64,000 nt of DNA from Pelomonas sp. Root1444. GTDB lineage: Bacteria > Pseudomonadota > Gammaproteobacteria > Burkholderiales > Burkholderiaceae_C. This document shows, one piece after another, positions 31,495 through 41,277 of the stretch. Under the pieces are notes generated by a model. That model was not told where the DNA came from and made no database searches. It saw only the letters and a list, made by a program, of their open reading frames with translations. The position numbers and the translations under genes are program-made. The DNA is taken from the NCBI RefSeq assembly GCF_001426885.1, contig NZ_LMFP01000001.1:549812-613811 (forward strand). Reading direction: 5' to 3'. Within the stretch, counting starts at the first letter, position 1, and every line of letters begins with the position of its first letter.

Positions 31495-31971
31495 TTAGCC
31501 GCGAGGCGTGGGAAGCGTGATGCGGGTGTCGAACTTGGCCCGCTTCACGCTGAAGAAGGCCTTGATGTTGCGCACGTTGGCGTCCTGGGTCAGCAGACGC
31601 TGCGTCAGCGCGTGGTAGGCCGGCATGTCGGCCACCTGCACGACGAGCACGAAGTCCGGCCCCGGCGACACGCGCCAGCATTGCTGCACGGCGGCTTCCT
31701 GCACGGCGCGCGCCTCGAAGGCGTCCAGGTGCTCGGCGCCTTGGCGGTCCAGCGTGATCTCCAGGATGGCCGACAGGCCGGCGCCCAGCTTGTCGGCCGA
31801 CAGCAGGGCGACCCGGCGCTCGATGACGCCGGCGTCCGCCAGGCGCTTGACGCGGCGCAGGCAGGTGGCGGGCGACACGGCGATGCCGGCGGCCAGGTCC
31901 TGGTTGCTCAGTGAGGCGTCTGACTGCAGCGCGTCCAGCAGGCGCAAATCGATGGCGTCGAATTCATTCAT
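31495..31971 (-). CDS. Lrp/AsnC family transcriptional regulator
   Basis: Feast/famine regulator of 158 aa. The N-terminal helix-turn-helix (about residues 5-55, NQDLAAGIAVSPATCLRRVKRL) is followed by an RAM/AsnC ligand-binding domain (about 65-150). It is divergent from glmS with 130 bp between, and a long AT-rich inverted repeat just upstream of its start is a likely autoregulatory site. The amino-acid ligand is unknown. Confidence 0.9.
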   Translation of the reverse strand: MNEFDAIDLRLLDALQSDASLSNQDLAAGIAVSPATCLRRVKRLADAGVIERRVALLSADKLGAGLSAILEITLDRQGAEHLDAFEARAVQEAAVQQCWRVSPGPDFVLVVQVADMPAYHALTQRLLTQDANVRNIKAFFSVKRAKFDTRITLPTPRG

Positions 31972-31985
31972 TGATATTTAGATTT

Positions 31986-32029
31986 TGAATGAAAATTTCA
32001 CTTGGAACCAGGAGGGAAATTTTCATTCA
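31986..32029. promoter_or_regulatory. Long AT-rich inverted repeat in Lrp-glmS intergenic region
   Basis: Perfect 14-bp arms, tgaatgaaaatttc (31986-31999) and gaaattttcattca (32016-32029), are separated by 16 bp. The repeat starts 15 bp upstream of the Lrp start codon. Lrp proteins commonly bind AT-rich inverted repeats and repress their own genes, so this is a strong candidate operator, possibly also acting on glmS. A cruciform or hairpin role is less likely. Confidence 0.65.
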
Positions 32030-32101
32030 TAATAATATGAAATTTGCACGCATATGCCAACTCGACCTGCCTAGCATGCCTGCTCCTCAAAGGAGAACCT
32101 C

Positions 32102-33961
<1,860 letters not shown>

Positions 33962-33984
33962 CGGCTAGGAGGCGTTGACTTTTT

Positions 33985-34104
33985 TGGTCGTATAAATAAA
34001 GATTGTCAGCGGAAAACAAAGGCTGTCAGCGTTCGATAGAGGATGATCTGACGGAAATAGGTCTGTCGGAGTTTGAATAGGGTCTGTCGAACATGTCCAA
34101 CGAG
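33985..34104 (+). mobile_element. glmS-proximal end of a Tn7-like transposon (TnsB-site-like repeats)
   Basis: About five related ~20-bp units begin at 34003, 34023, 34043, 34063 and 34084, giving a spacing of 20-21 bp. The rough consensus is yTGTCrGmGttyGAatAgrG; the unit at 34043 keeps mainly its right part and the last is partial. Regularly spaced TnsB-binding repeats are the hallmark of Tn7-type ends, and this array sits next to glmS. If TGT at 34004 is the terminus, the first repeat begins at the very edge of the element. The left limit is uncertain. Confidence 0.7.
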
Positions 34105-34136
34105 ACGGCTTCCGTTACAAGTTCGACCATGACGCG

Positions 34137-34158
34137 GAGGGCCCCGAGTGGGGCCCTC
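34137..34158. terminator. Strong GC-rich hairpin inside the transposon end
   Basis: Perfect 9-bp stem (gagggcccc at 34137-34145, ggggccctc at 34150-34158) with GAGT loop, about 90 bp beyond the downstream edge of the DUF6527 gene. It could stop transcription leaving the cargo towards glmS or entering from it. No strong T-run follows. Confidence 0.5.
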
Positions 34159-34250
34159 ACGCTTTGTGCTGTTGTCGGCGCGCAGAGCGCTGAGGTTCAG
34201 CGATTACCCGGTCAACCCACTGCTTGACGACCGCCCAGTCGAATCTCGAA

Positions 34251-34583
34251 CTAAGGGCACCAGTGCACTTGACCATGGCGGATCCAGAAGTGCGATTGAC
34301 AGCCGTCACGCAACCACACTGAAGGGGTCAAGGATGGGCGACCTTTCTGGTCCAGGACCAGATCCCAGCGCGGTGCCGCCTCTTTGATCAGTAACAGTTC
34401 GATCTTCCTGCCGCAACCGCAAGGGCACCGCATCCCTACACACCAATCTTCATCGTCGTCCCGCGCCAGCACGAGGGCCCTGAACGGCAGCCTCGGAGGC
34501 AGGCTGTCTCCACTGAGCACCTGAAGACGGCGAGCCGGCGCCACGAAGTCGAACAGCCTCAGCAACAGCCTCTTGGCTTTCAT
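34251..34583 (-). CDS. DUF6527 family zinc-ribbon-like protein
   Basis: Small protein of 110 aa. Cysteines in CPCGCG (53, 55, 57) and a second cluster CQSHFWIRHGQVHWC (Cys95, His98, Cys109) suggest a zinc-binding fold, matching DUF6527. Proteins of this family are often encoded with bacterial multi-ubiquitin/E1/E2/JAB genes, and here it is the last gene of that operon, overlapping the E1 gene by four bases. Its role is unknown; it could be a RING-like accessory or a substrate, but that is inference. Confidence 0.75.
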   Translation of the reverse strand: MKAKRLLLRLFDFVAPARRLQVLSGDSLPPRLPFRALVLARDDDEDWCVGMRCPCGCGRKIELLLIKEAAPRWDLVLDQKGRPSLTPSVWLRDGCQSHFWIRHGQVHWCP

Positions 34584-35971
34584 GCGATTGCCTTCGACTT
34601 CGGCGCGCGAAGGGCGGGTAGCCCCAGGAGCGGCTCCGAGTCGCCGCGTGCGAACTGCGGGTTGGTCGTCGTCGGGAACGACTCAACCGGGAAGAATTCC
34701 TCTTCGTTTGCAGCGAGGCTGAACCGCGTTCTGGCGTACGCAGCGTTGGACTCATGGCGAAACGGGTAGGCCCGCGCGATGAACTCCATCACGCATGCGG
34801 ATGCCGCCCTCATGTTCAGCGCAATGACTGCTGGCGCTTCTTCGGTGACGCCGCGTAGATAGCCGGCCTGCATCTCTTCCCTGTGTGCATCCGGTGCTGT
34901 GCGCCGCAGGTACTCCGCGCGCAGCGAGGCGGGATCGTAGACCCCACGATCTTGAAGCGTCGGGCCGCCCGGGTGGACGTAGTCGATTCGCCCGCAGGCG
35001 TCAGCGATAGCTAATCCTCCCATCGTCCTTCTGGTGGGAATCGAGACCCCTACGTCGAACAGCGGGATCAAGAAGCTGGCGGCCAAAAGATCTGCGATCT
35101 GTCGGGCATCAAGGGTGTCTACGCACGAGAACATCACGTCGGCTTGGCTGGCGCACAGCACTGCTTCGCGTGTCGAGATTGACGCGTTCACTGGTACGGC
35201 GACCCCCTCACCCCTGTAGCTGGTCACAGCTTCAGCAAACGCGACGACCTTCGATCTCTGAGCCTTGGCGTCCGCCAATGTCGAGTTGACGATTCGATTC
35301 AGGTTGCGCGGTTCGATCTTGTCGAAGTCGATGAGGATCACCTGGCCGAATCCAAACCGCGCGAGTTGCTCCGCGACAAGCGAGCCCGTCCCAGACACAC
35401 CGATGACGCAGGCACTGAGGCGACCGAGCTCTTGGGTCGCCTCGCTGGTGAATGCTGTTGGTCGGGGGCTGAACTTCCTGTCGGCCCAGTGCCAGGTGAG
35501 CTCATCACCGGCAACCATCACAGACTCGACCGAGATCGGTGACAAGTCCTGCCGGTAAAGACGCGCCAACACGGCGCCATCAGGGGTCATGATCGCTGTG
35601 CCGTGTAGACCGCCAAGCGCTTGAAAGAGACTGGTCACCGTCAACAGATCGCTTCGGTCGTCGTGCCGAGAAAAGCCGAACAGACCACCGGGATGCGAGT
35701 GGGTCAGCACCAAAGAGAGGCCATCAGCTTCCGCCAAGTCGATGGCCTCTTCGATCGCGGACCCCGGCCAAACCAGGTAATCCGAGCGCCGCTCCTTGCA
35801 AGCAGAATGCGGCACCAACAAGACCTGCTTCACGAGCAGGCGCACTCGTGGGCCAGGAGTCCGAGCGCAGAGCAAGATGGCGGCTGCCTCAAGACCATCG
35901 CCTGGAAAGAGGTGATCTCGCAGTTTCCGTTGGTCTGCATTGGTGATCGTCAGGTTGGTGGGCGGGTTCAT
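34580..35971 (-). CDS. JAB/JAMM peptidase fused to ThiF/E1-like adenylyltransferase
   Basis: Two-domain protein of 463 aa in a ubiquitin-like pathway. The N-terminal JAB domain (about residues 15-145) keeps the full metalloprotease motif: Glu28, His91-Ser-His93-Pro, then Ser101 and Asp104. The C-terminal E1-like domain (about 175-400) has the nucleotide loop GVSGTG (191-196), Asp215/Asp217 and the RNLNR motif (222-226). Cys326 in DACGRID is a candidate but unproven catalytic cysteine. The E1 would adenylate a ubiquitin-like C-terminus, and the JAB part would cleave linkages. The start at ATG 35971 overlaps the upstream gene by ATGA. Confidence 0.87.
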   Translation of the reverse strand: MNPPTNLTITNADQRKLRDHLFPGDGLEAAAILLCARTPGPRVRLLVKQVLLVPHSACKERRSDYLVWPGSAIEEAIDLAEADGLSLVLTHSHPGGLFGFSRHDDRSDLLTVTSLFQALGGLHGTAIMTPDGAVLARLYRQDLSPISVESVMVAGDELTWHWADRKFSPRPTAFTSEATQELGRLSACVIGVSGTGSLVAEQLARFGFGQVILIDFDKIEPRNLNRIVNSTLADAKAQRSKVVAFAEAVTSYRGEGVAVPVNASISTREAVLCASQADVMFSCVDTLDARQIADLLAASFLIPLFDVGVSIPTRRTMGGLAIADACGRIDYVHPGGPTLQDRGVYDPASLRAEYLRRTAPDAHREEMQAGYLRGVTEEAPAVIALNMRAASACVMEFIARAYPFRHESNAAYARTRFSLAANEEEFFPVESFPTTTNPQFARGDSEPLLGLPALRAPKSKAIA

Positions 35972-37074
35972 TGCTGCACCTCTTTGGCCAGCGCCGACTC
36001 GACCAAGGCAAGGTGGGTCACGACGTTGTCGGAGTCCGGTCGCCACTGCCAGGCATCGGACCGATGGCGTGACCACCGCTGGTAGGACTGGCCACAGATG
36101 GCCTCCTGTACCTGCGTGCACTCAAGCGCTTGACCACTGTTGAGCGCGAGACTCGGGAAGACATAGAACATGTCGATTTGCGCCCCGGGGTAGGTCGGCG
36201 GCACTTCGAGGGCCAAGGTGACCTGCTGTTGGTTGTAGCCCGCGGGAACCGAATATCCAAAGATCCGCAGCCAGCGCCGCTGGTTGTCGAGCACCGTCTC
36301 CCACTGGGTAAAGTGCTCGTCGAGGAAGCGTTCGTCAACGTCCAGCAACAGGAAGTCACGGCGAAGAGCTTGTGCTGCTTCACCGTTGCTCACGTCTTTC
36401 GGGGTCAAGCGAATCTTTTCGATGCCGGGCGCCCGCAAGTCAACGACCGAGGTGAGTTCCAGCTCCTGCTTCGGTTGCCCGGCTACCTTGAGGAAGATGT
36501 GCCAGCCTTGATTGGTGTCAAAGCCCGCTTGGCGCATCGCATCACTGACAACGATCGTGGGAGTAGCCACCTCGAGGCGGACGCCCTGAATGTTGAGGAT
36601 CCAAATGGGGGCTCGGCTGTAGAAGGCTTCGACCCCTGCATGGCCGAGATCGACCAAGTCGTGGTCTTCGACGACAACGTCAGCCTTGTCCTGACGCTCC
36701 AAGTACAGGAGTTTGTCCGCCTGAACGCCGCCGAGGTGGCGCAGGATGCTCCCGGAGATCCGCTGCACTGGCCAATCGATGCGCTTGCCATCAATCGTCA
36801 GCCTATACGAGCGGTCGGTGACGACCACAACGAACCGGCCGCCGGGTTGCGGAACGCCCACCACTTCGGTCGGGCGAATGTCTTCCAGTTCGCCGTTGGC
36901 CAGCAGGTGGAGAACGGTGACCACCTGGGCATCGCTGTAGCCTGCTGCGCTGGCAATTTGCGCCCCGGTGGGGGTGTGGTCCGCCAGAGGAACAGGCTTG
37001 AACACGAGGTCGAGGCCAGCGACCTCGATGAAGTGCCCATCTTGGGCAGGAGGGAAGGTGTTTGCGTTGGGCAT
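35968..37074 (-). CDS. Poly-ubiquitin-like (multiubiquitin) protein fused to E2-like domain
   Basis: 368-aa fusion. Three beta-grasp-like units can be read at about residues 13-85, 89-152 and 156-225, each opening with a 'v.idG' strand (HFIEVAGL; YRLTIDGKRIDW; IWILNIQGVRLEV), as in Multiubiquitin proteins. The C-terminal part (about 236-365) looks like prokaryotic E2 family E: SVPAGYN (275-281), VPPTYPGAQIDMFYVFP, QRWSRH (332-337) and a late WRPDSDN. Cys319 and Cys327 are the only Cys near the usual active-site region; whether either is catalytic is unknown. First gene of the operon, with an AAGGGG-like site. The fusion leaves no free Gly-ended ubiquitin tail. Confidence 0.82.
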   Translation of the reverse strand: MPNANTFPPAQDGHFIEVAGLDLVFKPVPLADHTPTGAQIASAAGYSDAQVVTVLHLLANGELEDIRPTEVVGVPQPGGRFVVVVTDRSYRLTIDGKRIDWPVQRISGSILRHLGGVQADKLLYLERQDKADVVVEDHDLVDLGHAGVEAFYSRAPIWILNIQGVRLEVATPTIVVSDAMRQAGFDTNQGWHIFLKVAGQPKQELELTSVVDLRAPGIEKIRLTPKDVSNGEAAQALRRDFLLLDVDERFLDEHFTQWETVLDNQRRWLRIFGYSVPAGYNQQQVTLALEVPPTYPGAQIDMFYVFPSLALNSGQALECTQVQEAICGQSYQRWSRHRSDAWQWRPDSDNVVTHLALVESALAKEVQQ

Positions 37075-37229
37075 GGGTGCCCCTTTCGTAAAGCGAAATG
37101 AACGTTTTTCCGTGACTGGTCAGCCACGAAAGACCACAGACATCGCTTGGGAGCCTTGACTGGGGGCTCCGACGCAAACACACTCTCAATCGCCAAACCG
37201 AGTCGGGCGTTCGCGTCAGATTCACCCCT

Positions 37230-37255
37230 AAGGGCAAGCTCTCAAGCTTGCCCTT
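37230..37255. terminator. Hairpin downstream of the HigA-ImmA gene
   Basis: Perfect 11-bp inverted repeat (aagggcaagct at 37230-37240, agcttgccctt at 37245-37255) with CTCA loop, about 40 bp past the HigA-ImmA stop. It separates the toxin-antitoxin genes from the ubiquitin-like operon. Only the plus strand shows a short T-run, so it may be a weak terminator on the minus strand. Confidence 0.55.
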
Positions 37256-37292
37256 TCCTATTTGTACGGCAGCATTTGTTGCGCCTCCTTTC

Positions 37293-38519
37293 TTACTGGC
37301 AGGCCAGTTGGTTGTTGAACAAGTCGGAGACCTTGCCAGCCGAGCTGATCAGGTTTGACAGCAAGCGCCAGTTCTCCGTCTCCTTGCGAACTCGCCCGGC
37401 GATGATGGCTGGATGAATCTGTAGTTGCCGCGCCAGGTCGACCGCGTCCTCGGTGGAGTGGCTGATCCTGACTGGGGCATTGACCCAGGCGGCCTCCGGA
37501 ATCAAGGCTTCTCCGGCCTCTCGATCGGCCTCCAGCTCTTGATCGCTGGTTCGAGTCTTGTCGTCCAGGTTGTCCGCAATGCACGGATCCGACGCAGTCA
37601 AATGCCGCTGGACGTGGATGAGTTCGTGCAGCAGGGCGAACCAGAAGTTGTCGATGCGGTCGTGCCGAAGCGTCAGCGCAACGATCGGCGCTTCGCCGTC
37701 CAGCATGGCCGCCCCGTCAAGGTAGGTCTTGTCGAAGTGCCGCTCAAAGACCAACGCGATGCCATGGTTGGAGAGGTACTCCTGAGCCAGCAGAGGGCCG
37801 GACTCGAAGGTCGACAGCCGGGTCAGGTTGCGGATCCACTCTGACGTGATGACGCCGTGCTGATACGCGCCTTTGAGAGCCATGGCGCGTGCCTTTCGCA
37901 GCACGCAGGCTTGCCAGACCTTGAACGCGTACTCGTCCATGGTGCGGGCCCCTGTTTGATGAAGCGTCGCACGCATCATGACCGGCTGTCCGCCCAGGCC
38001 TGACGCGCACCGAAAGAAGCCCGTCACCAGTTCTTCTGCGTATTCCTTCAAGGACTGCAGCGGCCGCTTGTTCGGCCCGAAGAGACCACGTTCCTGCATC
38101 TCGGCCAACGGGAACTTCGTGTAGTCCACCGTCGAATCAACCGACAGCTCTTGCCCTTCGCCGATCAGCACGTCAGCCGGTATGCCCAGGCCTGCGTGCA
38201 GCCGGCGGATCATCGCCAGGCTCAACGGACGCTTGCGGCTCAGTACCTCGGAGACCTTGGACATCGAGCCGATGTAGGGCACGAGATCCTTGTGTGCCAG
38301 CCGCTGTTGATCCATCCGGAACAAGATGGCGTCGATTGGGTCCGGCGGCGTCGGGGGGAACTTGGTCTGTTCGTACGACTGGATGAGCAGGGCCAACAGC
38401 TCCAACTCAGCCTCTTCGGCGGATCCCACTGCGAGGTCCATGTCCATCAGCTCAGACAGCCGAGCAACGGCAACGGCGTGATCGCCGTCCGTCTTCAGTA
38501 CTCGAATCTGCGTGCTCAT
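37293..38519 (-). CDS. HigA-type antitoxin fused to ImmA/IrrE metallopeptidase
   Basis: 408-aa protein following a HigB toxin gene. After a helical lead (residues 1-55) there is an XRE-like helix-turn-helix (about 60-120, SKVSEVLSRKRPLSLAMIRRL), as in HigA. The C-terminal ImmA/IrrE zinc-peptidase domain (about 235-400) has HELIH (298-302) and a downstream ELEAD as likely third ligand. HTH-ImmA/IrrE pairs usually act by cleaving a repressor; here the same chain also looks like the antitoxin, so autoproteolysis or release of the toxin on damage is conceivable. The start at ATG 38519 has GGAGAAC upstream. Confidence 0.82.
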   Translation of the reverse strand: MSTQIRVLKTDGDHAVAVARLSELMDMDLAVGSAEEAELELLALLIQSYEQTKFPPTPPDPIDAILFRMDQQRLAHKDLVPYIGSMSKVSEVLSRKRPLSLAMIRRLHAGLGIPADVLIGEGQELSVDSTVDYTKFPLAEMQERGLFGPNKRPLQSLKEYAEELVTGFFRCASGLGGQPVMMRATLHQTGARTMDEYAFKVWQACVLRKARAMALKGAYQHGVITSEWIRNLTRLSTFESGPLLAQEYLSNHGIALVFERHFDKTYLDGAAMLDGEAPIVALTLRHDRIDNFWFALLHELIHVQRHLTASDPCIADNLDDKTRTSDQELEADREAGEALIPEAAWVNAPVRISHSTEDAVDLARQLQIHPAIIAGRVRKETENWRLLSNLISSAGKVSDLFNNQLACQ

Positions 38520-38551
38520 GTTGTTCTCCTGGTGTCGAGGGTCTTTGGGGC

Positions 38552-38842
38552 TCACTGGCCGAAGTTCTTCTTGTCGTACTCGGCGTGTGTGCCGCCCCAC
38601 TCGATCATGACGATGCCGTTCTGAAAACGGACTTTGACAACCAGCCGGTAGCTGTTGCCCTTGATGTTGAAGATGACCCGGTTGCCACCCAAAAAGCTTG
38701 CTGAGGCGTAGCGGTCCTTGATGTCCTGCGGGGATGACCAAGTCGCGCCCTCCACTTCCTTGCGCCAGGCATCCAGCGCTCCCCGAGCATCTGCATGGGC
38801 CGCCTTCAGCTCCTCCAAGATGGGTATGTTGACTAGTTGCAT
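38552..38842 (-). CDS. higB: HigB family toxin (RelE-like mRNA interferase)
   Basis: 96-aa toxin of the HigB/RelE fold, expected to cleave mRNA at the ribosome. Family motifs are LDAWRKEVEGATW, GNRVIFNIKGNSYRLVVKV and the C-terminal GTHAEYDK. The toxin gene precedes the antitoxin by 32 bp, the reversed order typical of higBA. An inverted repeat about 38 bp upstream of the start is a likely binding site for the antitoxin's helix-turn-helix. Confidence 0.88.
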   Translation of the reverse strand: MQLVNIPILEELKAAHADARGALDAWRKEVEGATWSSPQDIKDRYASASFLGGNRVIFNIKGNSYRLVVKVRFQNGIVMIEWGGTHAEYDKKNFGQ

Positions 38843-38879
38843 AGGCCTCGATTTGGCCCCCCGGCATGGTTCAATTGTG

Positions 38880-38898
38880 ACTTCCCAAATGGGGAAGT
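38880..38898. promoter_or_regulatory. Inverted repeat, likely higBA operator
   Basis: acttccc (38880-38886) and gggaagt (38892-38898) form a 7-bp inverted repeat with a 5-bp spacer, 38 bp upstream of higB. It lies between the divergent higB and type I RM genes, so the HigA-like protein bound here could influence both. Inferred from position. Confidence 0.5.
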
Positions 38899-39020
38899 GT
38901 CAAGAGTTCCCTTTTTCACGTTGGTTGCCTCCTTATGTTGTTGTAAGAGTCTCTTTTAGTGCGTCATCGCTAATGCTGCGTGCGAAATCGACGTTTGCAT
39001 CCTAGCATGATCGCGCTAAG

Positions 39021-39638
39021 ATGTGCAACATGAACGATGCCGCATTGAAAATGAAATTGGGCGACCTGGCGCATATCCGCGCCGGACACCCCTTTCGGGG
39101 CGCGGTTGAGGCGTTTCCTGAGGGGGCGGTCGCCGTTGTCCAGATGAAGGACATCCTGCCTGGCGAGGGTGTCGACTGGTCGTCAGCGGTCCGTACGGAA
39201 CTGGTGGGGCGTAAGGAGCCGGACTGGCTGAGCGGTGGCGACCTCCTATTCGTGTCTAGGGGCAGTCGGTACTTCGCGGTGTGCATTGATTCGCCACCGG
39301 CGCCTGCTGTCTGCGGGCCGCACCTGTTCCACCTGACGGTCAAGGCTCGCGAGCGGCTGATGCCGGCATTCCTTGCCTGGATGGTTGGGCAGGGCCCGGT
39401 GCAACGTCAGCTCCAGCAGGCGGCCTCCGGATCGCTGCAACTCAGCGTGACCCGGCAAGCGCTCGAGGCACTCGAGATCCCGCTGCCACCGCTTGCGACC
39501 CAAAGGTTCGTCACAGATTTGGCTGCGGCGGCTGCTCGTGAGCGGGCCGTTCTGACTGCCCTGATCCAAAACCGCGAGCTGCAGCTTGAGGCGCTCGCCT
39601 CCGCCCTGGCCAGCGGACAACCCATGAATCTCACCTGA
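39021..39638 (+). CDS. HsdS-like half-size specificity subunit (first of two)
   Basis: 205-aa protein resembling one target-recognition half of a type I specificity subunit. It has the opening KLGDLAHIRAGHPFRG, a mid-region LSGGDLLFVSRGS, then LQLSVTRQALEALEIPLPPLATQRFVTDL and a coiled coil (about 165-200). It stands 8 bp before hsdM, while a full-size hsdS follows hsdM. A start at ATG 39030 is also possible. It could pair as a homodimer or regulate specificity; the role is inference. Confidence 0.72.
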   Translation: MCNMNDAALKMKLGDLAHIRAGHPFRGAVEAFPEGAVAVVQMKDILPGEGVDWSSAVRTELVGRKEPDWLSGGDLLFVSRGSRYFAVCIDSPPAPAVCGPHLFHLTVKARERLMPAFLAWMVGQGPVQRQLQQAASGSLQLSVTRQALEALEIPLPPLATQRFVTDLAAAAARERAVLTALIQNRELQLEALASALASGQPMNLT

Positions 39639-39646
39639 GGGTACCG

Positions 39647-41161
39647 ATGACTGAAATCACGAACGTCAGCCAAGACGACATCAACGCCGCTGTCTGGAAC
39701 GCCTGCGACACCTTCCGCGGCACTGTCGACCCAAGCATCTACAAAGACTTTGTGTTGACGATGCTGTTCTTGAAGTACGTCTCGGACGTCTGGCAAGACC
39801 ACTACGACGGCTACAAGCAGCAGTACGGTGATCACCCGGAGCTGATCGCCGAGATGCTCAAGAGCGAGCGCTTCGTCCTGCCCTCTGACGCGAGCTTCTA
39901 TGCCCTGTACAACCAGCGGCACAGCCCTGGCAACGGCGAGCGCATCGACAAGGCTCTGCACGCCATCGAAGAAGCCAACATCACCAAGCTGCGCGATGTG
40001 TTCCAGGACATCAGCTTCAACTCCAACAAGCTGGGCGACGAGCAGCAGAAAAACGACATCCTGCGCCACCTGCTGGAGGACTTTGCCAAGCCCGAACTGG
40101 ACCTGCGCCCCAGCCGCGTTGGCCAGCTCGATGTGATCGGCAACGCCTACGAGTTCCTCATCAAGAACTTCGCCTCGACCAGCGGCAAGAAGGCCGGCGA
40201 GTTCTACACGCCGCCCGAGGTCTCAACTCTGATGGCACGGCTGATGGCGCCACAAGAAGGCGACGAGATCTGCGACCCGACCTGTGGCTCCGGCTCACTG
40301 TTGATGAAGTGCGGCCGACTGGTCCGCGAAGGCACTGGCTCGCGCAAGTACGCGCTCTACGGCCAGGAAGCGATCGGCAGCACCTGGGCTCTCGCCAAGA
40401 TGAACATGTTTCTGCATGGAGAGGACAACCACCGCATCGAGTGGGGCGACACCATTCGCAACCCCAAGCTGCTGGACGGCACGATCAACCTGAAGCACTT
40501 CGACATCGTCGTTGCGAACCCGCCTTTCAGCCTAGAAAAGTGGGGCTTCGAAGGCGCCGACGCCGACAAGTTCAGCCGCTTCCGCCGCGGCGTGCCTCCG
40601 CGCACTAAGGGCGACTACGCCTTCATCCTCCACATGGTCGAGACGATGAAGCCAGGTTCCGGCCGCATGGCAGTGGTCGTACCACACGGAGTGCTGTTCC
40701 GTGGTGCGGCCGAAGGGCGCATCCGCCAGAGGCTAGTTGAGGAAAACTTGCTCGACGTCGTGATTGGCTTGCCCGAGAAGCTCTTCTACGGAACGGGCAT
40801 CCCTGCCGCGGTGCTGGTGTTCCGCAAGTACAAGACAGACGACAAGGTGTTGTTCATCGATGCCAGCCGCGACTTCGAGGCCGGCAAGAACCAGAACCTG
40901 CTGCGCAAGACCGACCTTGAGCGCATCCTGGACACCGTCGCCACGCGCCAGCCGGTGGCGCGCTACGCGCATTTGGCCACGCCGGCCGAGATCGCCGAGA
41001 ACGACTTCAACCTCAACCTCCCGCGGTACGTCGACACCTTCGAGGAAGAGGACGAGATCGACCTGATGGTTGTGAAGCGCGAGCGCGAGCTTCTCAAAGC
41101 AGAGCTGGCGCAGTTAGAGCATCAGATGGATGCCTACCTGAAGGAGCTTGGCTATGAGTAA
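39647..41161 (+). CDS. hsdM: Type I restriction-modification system methyltransferase subunit
   Basis: N6-adenine methyltransferase, 504 aa. The helical N-terminal HsdM domain (about residues 10-140) precedes the N6_Mtase domain, with EFYTPPEV, SAM-binding DPTCGSGSLLMKC and catalytic NPPF (VVANPPFSLEKWG). A coiled-coil C-terminus (about 475-504) likely contacts HsdS. It combines with HsdS for modification and with HsdR for restriction. Confidence 0.95.
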   Translation: MTEITNVSQDDINAAVWNACDTFRGTVDPSIYKDFVLTMLFLKYVSDVWQDHYDGYKQQYGDHPELIAEMLKSERFVLPSDASFYALYNQRHSPGNGERIDKALHAIEEANITKLRDVFQDISFNSNKLGDEQQKNDILRHLLEDFAKPELDLRPSRVGQLDVIGNAYEFLIKNFASTSGKKAGEFYTPPEVSTLMARLMAPQEGDEICDPTCGSGSLLMKCGRLVREGTGSRKYALYGQEAIGSTWALAKMNMFLHGEDNHRIEWGDTIRNPKLLDGTINLKHFDIVVANPPFSLEKWGFEGADADKFSRFRRGVPPRTKGDYAFILHMVETMKPGSGRMAVVVPHGVLFRGAAEGRIRQRLVEENLLDVVIGLPEKLFYGTGIPAAVLVFRKYKTDDKVLFIDASRDFEAGKNQNLLRKTDLERILDTVATRQPVARYAHLATPAEIAENDFNLNLPRYVDTFEEEDEIDLMVVKRERELLKAELAQLEHQMDAYLKELGYE

Positions 41162-41277
41162 CGGCAAGCCTGTCGAGCACGGGGACGCGCGTGCGGCGAA
41201 AGCGAGAGCAGCTGGCGAGGACGACATTGCCGAACTCAAAAGGGCTCAACCACGGTGGGGAATGGAAGGGCGCAGTG

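Noticed and set aside
34003-34104. CRISPR array
   Set aside because: Repeats are degenerate and contiguous at 20-21 bp with no unique spacers; the spacing fits transposase-binding sites.
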